A program made the translations under genes and the position numbers. Below are positions 24,938-33,535 of a DNA stretch of 64,000 bases, one piece after another. Location of the stretch: assembly GCA_907165065.1 (NCBI GenBank), contig OU015540.1, positions 4,200,001-4,264,000 of the forward strand, read 5' to 3'. Each line of letters starts with the position of its first letter. The first letter of the stretch is position 1. The DNA comes from Caprimulgus europaeus. Taxonomy: Eukaryota > Chordata > Aves > Caprimulgiformes > Caprimulgidae. The notes under the pieces are model-generated. The model was given only the letters and a program-made list of their open reading frames with translations. It did no database searches and was not told the DNA's origin.

Positions 24938-25694
24938 GCCCCATTCCGAGTGGCTTTTTGCCCCTTTTTAGCCATTTTTTCCCCTTATTTTCATAGCTAC
25001 AAGCCGAGATCGAGCAGCTCCCGCAGACCTGGGGTGAGACTCGCCCCGCTCAGCCACGCAGGCAGCATTTAATTTAAAATTTCACCCAAATAAATAATAA
25101 AAAAAGGCGGTGGGAATTTTTTCATTATTTTGCTTTTTTTTGTCTTTTGTTTTTTTGCTTTTTTTGCGTTAATCATTTCTTGGCCCGGCAGCAGCACCCC
25201 CCCTCCCCCGCGCTGGCAGCGGCCGGCGAGTAGCCGGGAAGGGCGGCGGAGCCGGGGCGGAGCGGAGCGGCTGCTCCCGGGGCTCCGGCAGCGCTTGCGG
25301 GGAGGGAGAGAGAAACCCCCCCCGCCTTGTTCCCCGCAGTGTTTGTTATTTCTCACTATCCCGGCACAAAACGCTGCGGGCGGGGTGATCTCTTCAGCAG
25401 GCTGCAAGTACTAATGTAGATATTTTATTTTTATATATATATATATATAATTTTTTTCCTTATCCTACCGGGAAATAATAATACATGTTTTGTTTTCCCG
25501 AGCGGGAGCGGTGCTGGGAAAAATGGGGGAGAAAAAAAATAAACCCAGATGGAGGTTTAGAGTGCTGAGAATAGGGGAAAAGAAGGGAGAAACGGGGCAG
25601 CGGGAGTGGTGCCGCCGGTGGAGCCTCTGCCCCGGCAGGCGCTGCCGCTGCTCCCGCTGTCGGGGTGGCTTTTGGTAGGGTGGAGCAGCTCCAT

Positions 25695-26147
25695 GGAAAG
25701 GGAAAGAACGGAAGAGAAGAAAAGAAAAGAAAAGAAAAGAAAAGAAAAGAAAAGAAAAGAAAAGAAAAGAAAAAAAGGGGGAGAAAGGGGAACAATGGAA
25801 GAAAGAGAAAAGGAGGAAAAGAAAAAAGGGGGGGGAAAGGAGAAAAAAAGAGAGGGAAAGGGGAAAAATGGAAGAAAGAAAAAAGGGGGGAAAGGAGAAA
25901 AAAGGAAAGAAAGAAAAAAGAGAAAAAGGGAAGAAAGAAAAGGGGAAAAAATAGGAAAAAGGAAGAAAGGAAACAGGAAAAAGCGAGAAAAAGGGAAAAA
26001 AGAAAAGAGGAAAAGGGGAAAAAAGAAAAAAGGAGAACAGGGAAAAAGGAGAAAAAGGGGAAAAGGGAAGAAAGAAAAAACGGAAGAAAGGGAGAAAGAG
26101 AAAAAAGAAAAAAGGGGAAAAGAAAAAAGAAGGAAAAAAGGAAATTT
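25695..26147 (+). repeat. Long AAAAG/GGAAAA purine array
   Basis: About 450 bp are almost exclusively A and G on the sense strand. Near 25,718-25,775 it is a nearly pure (AAAAG)n pentanucleotide of about eleven units; further on it degenerates to AGAAAAAGGGGAAAAG-type units. The apparent Lys/Arg/Glu-rich ORFs and the Phe/Ser/Leu-rich ORF on the other strand are artefacts of this repeat. Confidence 0.95.
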
Positions 26148-26564
26148 GAGGGGTTTTTTGCTGTTTTAGGGTTTTTTTAATGTTTGTTTTCCTGCGCTCC
26201 GGGGAGAACTGCAGTGCCGCTTCCCCGCCGGGTCGGTCCCGCCGGAGCCGGGCGTGCGGCGGGGTGCTGCTCCCCGGCTTTAGCTTCGGGGGTGACAAAT
26301 TTAACACTTAAAAAAAAAAAAAGAAAAGAAGAATACTTTAAAATTTTTTTTTCCCGCCCTTTGCCACAAGTTTTCCTTGGTTTATTTATTTTTCCCCCCC
26401 TCCCCTCCGCTTCCCCCACCACCCCCCCCCCCCCCCAAAACCCCCGCCCCGCTCGGGAGGGTGAGAGTGGTGGGTTTTAGGGGGGGGTATTTTTGGGGAG
26501 GGGGGGTGGAAAGGGGGTGGTGTCGGGGCAGGTTACCTCACCGCACCCCCCTTTTCTTTTGCAG

Positions 26565-26758
26565 GCAGGACCGAGACCGCCGCGCCGGGGCTGGCTCCCT
26601 GCACCGCGCCATGGGACGCTTGGACGCCTTATTTTTGAAAAACATCTGATTTTTTTGGGGGAGGAGGAGGAGGAAGAAGGGGGGGGGGTGGGGGGCGGGA
26701 AGGCGGTGGCGGGCACCGACAACGATCCGGGAGACTCCTTGAAGCCGGCGAGTGGATG
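26565..26758 (+). other. TNRC18: TNRC18 exon 2, 5' UTR part
   Basis: It follows the acceptor at 26,563-26,564 (pyrimidine tract CCCCCCTTTTCTTTTGCAG). It contains a strong-context uORF at 26,611 and a GGAGGAGGA/G-run tract at about 26,655-26,700. A TGA in the main frame at 26,636-26,638, with no other in-frame ATG before 26,756, supports the chosen start. Confidence 0.7.
26611..26649 (+). CDS. Upstream ORF, 12 codons, strong Kozak
   Basis: GCGCCATGG is close to an ideal initiation context (purine at -3, G at +4). The predicted peptide is MGRLDALFLKNI, ending 109 nt before the main ATG and out of frame with it. Its position in exon 2 means it would be present whichever upstream first exon is used. 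A role in limiting or regulating TNRC18 translation is an inference. Confidence 0.5.
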   Translation: MGRLDALFLKNI

Positions 26759-26957
26759 ATGGATGGCCGAGATTTCGGGCCCCCCCGCTCGGTGCACGGC
26801 CCCCCTCCGCTGCTCTCCGGTTTGGCTATGGAGAGCCACCGCCTGGGAGCCACCGGCCGCCTGGCCCCCGCCGCCGGTCCCATGGCCGCCGGGCTCCCCG
26901 CTGCCCTCCAGCCCGGAAAGTTCCTCGCATCGGGCATCAGCCTCCACTCCCACCCGG
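26759..26957 (+). CDS. TNRC18: TNRC18 coding exon 2 (residues 1-66)
   Basis: This is the start of the TNRC18 protein. Two ATGs lie back to back at 26,756 and 26,759. The second has A at -3 and G at +4 and gives the N-terminus MDGRDFGPPRSVHGPP shared with the family, so it is chosen; the first would add one Met. The segment is rich in Gly, Pro and Ala and ends in ISLHSHPG, with the glycine codon split after one base. Donor CCCGG|GTAAGG. No domain is known here; the extreme conservation of the first residues suggests a functional short motif. Confidence 0.95.
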
Positions 26958-27216
26958 GTAAGGCTCCGCGGAACCCCACGGGAGACCCTAACCCACCCCT
27001 CCGAGTACCTTCCCCTATGCTGCGGACCCCCCCCCCCCCCAACCCCGGCAGCCGGCAGGGATTTAAGCACAAAAAATGTAATAATAATTATATATATTTA
27101 TATATATATGGACGCTTGCAGCTTTTTTGCATGTTTTCCCAAAAGGTTTTCTGCCTCGCCGTGCTTTGATTTGAAGGAAAAAACCCCCAAACAACCAAAA
27201 AAAAAACCAACCCAAA

Positions 27217-27735
27217 AAAGAGGGGGAAAAAATAGGAGAATGAGGGGAAAAATCGGGGAATATGGAAAAAAAAACAACCAAGGAATGGGGGGAGAAAATA
27301 GGGGAATGGGGGGAGAAAATAGGGGAAATGAGAAAAAAATAGAGGAATGGATTTAAAGAAATACGGGAATGGGGAGAAAAAAACCTGAGAAATTTGGGCA
27401 AGAAAATAGGGGAATGGAGGAAAAAAAATAGGGGAATGGAGGGAAAATAGGGGAGTGGATTAAAAAAAAGAGAGGAATGGGGAGAAAAAATAGGGGAATG
27501 AGGAAAAAAACCTGAGAAATATGGGCAAGAAAATAGGGGAATGGAAGAAAAAAAATAGGGGAATGGGGGGTGAAATAGGGGAATGGAGAAAAAAAAAAGG
27601 GGATTAAGGGGGAAAAATAGAGGAATGGAGAAAAATAAAAGGGGAATGGGTGGAAAAAATAATAGGGGAATGTGGGAGAAAAAAAAGGGGGAATGGGGAG
27701 AAAAAAAATAGATGAATAAGGGGAAAGAAAAATAT
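27217..27735 (+). repeat. Purine minisatellite with higher-order structure
   Basis: About 520 bp of units close to GGGGAATGGGGAGAAAAAAT of roughly 17-22 bp, almost all A/G with sparse T. A distinctive stretch containing CCTGAGAAAT and TGGGCAAGAAAATAGGGG occurs at 27,384 and again at 27,511, so a roughly 127-bp block was duplicated within the array. The 369-codon minus-strand ORF across it is an artefact. Confidence 0.92.
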
Positions 27736-29536
27736 TGCTCCTTGCCGCTGAAAATCCCTCCCCAGCGCACAGTTTTGTTGGCACCGAGGAAAATCCCCGC
27801 CGAGCCGGCTGCGGGTGTTTTGTGGAATAAATCCGAGGAATAAATCTGATTTTCGGGAAAGCCGGGAGGAGAAGGGGCTGCGCTGCCCCGCCGGGTGTAT
27901 CGGAGCCAGGCAAAAAACCACCCTCGGGCTGGGAAATGGGGCAAAATGGGGCAGTTTTGGTCATTACCCTGCACGCTGGGGCTGCTTTTGGTGTGGGGTT
28001 TTGTTTTGTTTTGGTTTTTTTCCCCCTTCATAATAATTAATTTTTTAAACCTCCCAACAAAACTTCCACTCAGGGGCTGCTCCCTTCTTATATATTTTTT
28101 TTTCCCCTTCTCGACGCGCTCTGTTCCTGGGCAGCTCCACGGCTGCCTCTGCATTAAAAAAATAACAACCAAACCCGAGACATTGAAGTGTATGGGCTTT
28201 ATTTTTTTTTTTCCCCACTCAGCTTTTTATTTATTTGCTTAAATGACTCTCTTTTTTGGGAAGGATTTTTATTTTTTCCCCCTTTCCAAGCTCCCTTTTC
28301 CAACGCCTGCCGGGAGGACGCTGCCTGCACCCTCCTGCCCGCTCTTTCACCGAGCTTGCCCTGGGAGGACGCGAGGGATTTCTGACCGTTTGATTTCCCT
28401 CTCTGACTCTATTTCTTTTTTTTTTTTTATTATTTCTTTTTTTTTTTTTCCCTTTCTTTCCCCTGGGCGTGGAGAGGTGACTCTGAGTTTACTTTAGGCG
28501 TTGGGAGGGTGACAGGTTTTGCAATAATAAACCTGCTTTTCTCCCAGCCGCCCGGGATGAATGACTTTGAAATTTGCAAACCTGATTGCCAACATCTGCA
28601 GAGAAGGAAGCAGCCCGAAACGAGGGGAAAAAAAAAAAAAGATTTATTAGTTTTAGACTAGGTGGCAGTGCCAATTTCCCAGGTGCTAAGAGGAGAGGTG
28701 TAAAGCGAACGGCTGTGAAGCCAAGCACATGGGCAAACACCTTCTTTTTTCCTTCCCTTTTGTCTGTCTTCTTTTTTTTCCTCCTCTTTTTTGTCCTGGA
28801 TTTTTTATCCCCCTCCTCCACCTCCTGCTATAGCAGAATACAATCTCTGCAAAAAATTTGTCTGGACAATCTCAAGCCAAACTGAGTGTGGGTTGTTTCT
28901 TACTTTTTTTTTTTAATTATATTTTTATTGGGTGGTTTTTTATCTTTTTTTTTTTTTCCCCCTCTTATTTTTTTTTTTCCCCTCCTCCCAAAGTTTCCTT
29001 TTCTGGTGTTTCCTTGAAATCCAGGCAGCCCAGGAGGGAGGCACAGAGCTCTGACAAAGCCGGCTGCTCCCTGCCGCCGTCGCTGAGCTTCCCCACTGCG
29101 TCTGTACTCAAGGACTGAGCCTCAGATCTGGGGTTTCTCACAGAGGGAATGTATTTTGTGATCCCTCCAGTATATATATATTTTTAAATGTATTCTTATT
29201 ATTTTTATTTTCTCTGAAGCCTTTTGAAAATCCTCCCCATCCCTGCCTGCACCTCCGTGGTGTCCAGCTCTCCTCCGTGCGCTCCCCGGGATGATCGCTC
29301 GCTAAGCTCGCTCTGTGAAATTGGCTTCACCGCCTCATGGCAATTCACAACCGAGTTAAACTGCATTAAAAAGATACATATAATTAACAATCGAAACTTC
29401 ATTATACCACAGCAGTGGGATAGGCAGGGATTTTTATTTTTATTTTTTTCTTTTTATGGCTTTAGCAATTTTGTTTGAAATGATGATTGCTTCCTGCTAC
29501 GGAAGAGCCCTTTGTAGGTTTGCAAAGTGTTGATTT

Positions 29537-29607
29537 TGGTGTGTGTGTTTTTTGTTTTTGTTGTTGTTGTGGGGTTGTTTTTTTTGTTGTTGTTGTTTGG
29601 TTTGTTT
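29537..29607 (+). repeat. T-rich (TTG)n repeat
   Basis: Interrupted runs of TTG/TTTTTG, including TTGTTGTTGTTG twice, in intron 2. Confidence 0.85.
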
Positions 29608-30561
29608 TTAGGAGGGGTTTGGAAGGGTGGAAAGCAAAGGCTTGTACAAGGGGTTAAGAAAAGTGGGCAGGAGGCAATGCCTTTAAATAGAGCCAGTTCA
29701 AACCCATCTTTAAATACTGCCGGGCTGAAGAAAGAGACTGTTGAATCTGTCCCAGCGTCCTCCTAAAATAAATATACCCCTGTAAAAATAGCGTGATTGG
29801 CCATATTTGAGAATCCAGTTATAGTCGGCACCGACTCCTTGTTTTTCTCGTCGCCTCTGCTCGTTCCGGCAACCCGGGCTCTGCCCCAGCACCAAAATAT
29901 GGGTCCTTGGGCTGTGTCTCGTCACCCCCAGACCCTTGGCTCTTCTCTGGGGGGGTGGTTTCTGTTCTGTGGGAGCGTTTTGGCCGTGGCCAGGCTTGGG
30001 GACGGGGACAGAAGCCCCTTTGTTGGAAGCGTGCGGAGGGAGGAGTGCCATCCCATCTCCCGCCCTGCGCTCTCGGCCATCGCCGTCTCCGCGTCCCCGA
30101 GGAGGGCAGGGGGGTTACGGGGAGTGGGGAGCAGCAGGGTGCTCCCAACGGGCTCTGCCGAGGGCCAGGAGAGGAAAGTGACTGTTTGCAATGGAATTTC
30201 ATCCCTGGCAGCGGCTGAGCGTGCTGGGAAGCCCTTCCATAAAAAGCATCTGCAATCGATGGAGTCAGGCAACCGAGTCCATGAAAGCGGTAGCTCGCTC
30301 TGCTCTGCAGCCCGCGGCTCAAAATTCGGGGGGTTTATAGTGTTGTTCCTTCCCTACCCCACTGTCTTCAGCTCCAAGCGAGTGTCCCGGTCTCATCTCA
30401 TCCCACGGGGTGGGTGTGTTGGTCTTGGCAGCCTCTGTGTTTTGGAGGAGGTGGAACAGACCCCCCCGGACTCAAATGTGAAGGGCTGTTCTGGGACCGG
30501 GTCCCTGCCAGGCAGCGGATCTGTGTGTGAACAAATATAATCCACACACACAAAATAGTTT

Positions 30562-30599
30562 AAAATAATAATAGTAATTGTAATGATAATAATAATAAT
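30562..30599 (+). repeat. (AAT)n microsatellite
   Basis: Imperfect AAT/ATA trinucleotide repeat ending in ATAATAATAATAATC. Confidence 0.85.
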
Positions 30600-31978
30600 C
30601 TGCTTTTTGCCATGTACTGAGGTATTGTTTTTTGGGTGGGATGCGTATAGAGGGGCTACCAGAACAGATCAGTGTTTCTCTAAAGGGATGCCCAGCCTCT
30701 TCCATTAAATTCTATTATAGAAACATTTTCCTGTGCCCAGGAAAGGGGACACACCTGTATGAGCAGAGCTGACTGTGTTCAATCCAGCTGGAGAGCAGAG
30801 GCTGAAAGGGAATCGGTCAGGTGGAGGGGAGAGATTTTTGTTTGCTTGCTTTGGTACTTCCACATTAGCATCTGCATTCAAATGCAGGGATTTAAGGTGG
30901 ATTGGAAACCATCCCTGCTTCCAGGGAGAAGTTTTCCAGGATGGTTGAGCCAGGTAAGAGCATAGAGGGGGGAAAAAAAAAGGAAATCCTCCCCACACCC
31001 CCAGGACAACATTGCTGTGCTAGCAAAATCCCACCGTAGCCATCCTTATAATGGCAAAATGGTGCTTCTTGCTGAGCCGACAGATTTTGCAGAGGAGGCC
31101 TTGCCGGCGGTGCTGCCAGCAGAAGCACAATTTGCTCATCTGAACTGCAGCCACGCTAAAATCGCTTCGCTGATGGGAGACACCGGGATAGCACCGATGT
31201 GGTGCTGGACCCGGCTGTGCCCCGCTCCTCCCCGTAGCTGGGCTGGGGAAGAGGGGCCTCCCGGAGCAGCCGTGGGTTTTTTTTTGGCTGTGGTTTGACG
31301 TGATTCTTTTTTGGTCACGTTTTGATGCTGCAAGGAAAATACCATCGGTGTTTAATGGCCCTTGAAATTACGGTTCCCCCTCCCTGCCCGCCCAGGGGGG
31401 TGGTACGAGGGGCTCCTTGGGGCAGGGGCTCACCGGGTAACACCGGGAGGAATGTGGACTAGCCAGAGACCTGCTCGGGGAGATGTTTCTCCTCCCTTGA
31501 GGCCCTGGTGAAATTAGATGCTGTTTGGTACTCAGTGTTCTCAGGCAGAGTGTGCTTGTCCCAGTAGGGCTTGGGGAGGTGGTGCTGGTCTGTGCTGGGC
31601 AGGGATGTTGTGTTTGGACCCGACACACTCTCCCGTGACCCGGCATCCCCGAGGGTAGAGGAAACACTTGGCCATTAAGTGATGTCCCTGCAGCTCCCTT
31701 GGGCCTGTGGCCAACTCTGTGAGCAAGGCAGGAGTGGTCTTTTCAGTTTTACAGTAGGGATGAAATGAAGGGGAAAAAAGTGGATTTTGGGGAGTCTCCC
31801 ATCATGTGCTCCTAGGGTGCTAGGGACTCTTTGCCCTAATGTCCTGGTGGTTTCTCTCTGGGGTTTGGGTGGGCTGTGGGGTAGCATCTTCATCCTTCAG
31901 GAGGACTAGGGACTGTCCACCTTCTCCAGTCCCCGTTGGAAGTTCTCATCCCAAGTGGCAGTAGGTGGTGATAGGGAC

Positions 31979-32035
31979 AGAATCACAGAGGGTAGGGGTT
32001 GGAGGGGACCTCTGGAGATCACCTCACCCTAAACG
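31979..32035 (-). repeat. CR1 LINE 3' fragment
   Basis: ACAGAATCACAGAGGGTAGG followed by GGTTGGAGGGGACCTCTGGA and GATCACCTC is a CR1 3' end in reverse orientation, about 57 bp long. Confidence 0.88.
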
Positions 32036-33420
32036 CTGGGCTCGGGACTGCAGATGAGAGCCCAAGGGGCAATGTGATGACGTAAACTTGCTTAGAGCAA
32101 AGTCCTGTGGGATCCTGCGCTGTGCTGGAGTTTCTGATACCTTTCCCAGCTGAATGGGCAGGAGCCTGGCCCTGCCTCCGATACACGGCGCTGGCAAAGA
32201 TCTGCTTCATTAGCGTGGTTTTAGCAGCCCTTCTCCCACCTTGAGTTAGCCTTGTCCCCTACCCAGCACCAACTCTCCTTGATGGGGTTGGACAACCACC
32301 AGTCCCAGCCCCAACTGATGGTGTGCCAGTGAAAATTTGATCCAAAGGATGCTGGAAATCCTAGCCTGGGATGGCACCGGGCAGGTCACCATTGGTGTTG
32401 GGGACAGGCTCCTGCTCTTTTCCCAGCACAGCAGCTGTTGGAGAAATGGAAATTGCCGGGAATTAATCTCGCTGCAGACGTGGTTAGCAGAGCAGGGCTT
32501 TCGTAAGGGAAATTTTAGATCTCCTTCCTAGGATAACCCAGGGTAAAGCTGAAATTAGTTTATAATTATATAGTAAATAACCCCCCATCTTGTCATTTCA
32601 CCATCTTCTGATGAATATGGAAATGAATGAACATTGTTAAGGGGAATTAACGTCATTACGGCAGCCTTCCAGGTGAGCGCCTTGCGGCTCGGCCGCGGCT
32701 GTTGGATCATCTCCTTTAGCTGGGGTTAGCGCCTGACGAGTTGAAACAAGGCTCCGTGTGTTTTCCGTGTGTGTACTAAACTGGTCCAGTTAAAGCTTGG
32801 GGCGGGAGGTGGTGCAGGGAATCGGGGCCAGCCTGGCATGTGCTGACACGAAAGCTGCCTTGCCGGGACGAGGAGATGTTGGTCTGGGTTAGGTAACGCG
32901 ATCCAGCATCGCCTGCTCGAGGTGCTGAGGACAAGGGAGTGCTTTGTTCTGCCTCACTGCTGAAATGGAGAGTGTGGTGGGCCCTGAACCCACCCGAAAA
33001 TGCAGGCAGGGTTGGGGAAGAACGGGAGCCAAGGGCAGCCCTGAGCTCTGGGGCTGGATGAGGGAGCAGCACCGCATCCCGCTGCGGCAGCCTCTCGCTG
33101 GCTTTTCCAGCTGGGAATGGGATGCTCTTTAAAAAGTAAAAGTTTGGGAGGGGAGCAGTCCGGCATGGCCACCCTGCGGAGTGCTGCCTCTCCCTGGCCA
33201 TAAGGATTTGGGGTTTTCCTTCTCCCCATGTTTCTTCCCAGCCCAACGTTTCTGGCTTGGCTTCACTCCACGCTGGCACAGCTGGATGTCTGCAGGCATC
33301 GCGACGCACCCACCGGCTGGGGAAAAACCACCGTCTCGCTTTGCTATTTATTTACTTTGCTTATCGTTCACTTCTCTCTGGCTCTTAAACCCCAAGGGGA
33401 CAGCAACCACACAAACCCTT

Positions 33421-33535
33421 TATGGCCATCCCCGTCAGCGCTGGCCGGGGAGGACGGCGCGGCGGGAGCCCTGCTGTACGGTGACGCCGCGGCGGTGACG
33501 GTTGGGCTGTCTCCCCACGCCGTGAGGATCAGCTG
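33421..33535. promoter_or_regulatory. CpG-dense patch inside intron 2
   Basis: A short interval with many CpG sites (for example GGACGGCGCGGCGGGAGCC and GTGACGCCGCGGCGGTGACG), flanked by ordinary sequence. It includes two TGACG-type half CRE motifs. It may be an intragenic CpG island or alternative promoter; no exon or TSS evidence is visible. Confidence 0.4.

Larger units (their letters stand above)
22190..25400. promoter_or_regulatory. TNRC18: CpG-rich promoter domain of TNRC18
   Basis: CpG density rises sharply in several clusters (about 22,240-22,330, 22,780-23,020, 23,380-23,500, 23,990-24,480, 24,605-24,860 and 25,190-25,390), separated by AT-rich or homopolymer tracts. GC boxes (GGGGGCGGGG) are present, with a CCAAT motif at 24,391 and a YY1-like CAAGATGGCTCCC at 22,795. 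There is no convincing TATA box at a fixed distance from a start, so dispersed initiation is likely. The domain sits directly upstream of a good donor at 24,861/24,862. It would also be the natural site of any divergent antisense transcript. Confidence 0.75.
24862..26564 (+). other. TNRC18: TNRC18 intron 1 (within the 5' UTR), inferred
   Basis: It runs from donor GTAGGA to acceptor CTTTTCTTTTGCAG; a second AG four bases on (GCAGGCAG) is an alternative. Contents are a C27 run, a CpG cluster at 25,190-25,390, a TA-rich tract at 25,415-25,450, the long AAAAG-type purine array at 25,695-26,147, and another CpG-rich patch at 26,195-26,290. Confidence 0.55.

Noticed and set aside
25606..26180. Long Lys/Arg/Glu-rich ORFs over the AAAAG array (187 and 171 codons)
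   Set aside because: They are direct translations of a simple purine repeat, with no start context, splice support or family.
25465..26307. 280-codon Phe/Ser/Pro-rich minus-strand ORF
   Set aside because: Reverse complement of the same purine array; low-complexity artefact.
27063..28172. 369-codon minus-strand ORF, the longest in intron 2
   Set aside because: Made of the purine minisatellite read backwards (FSPHSPIF-type repeats).
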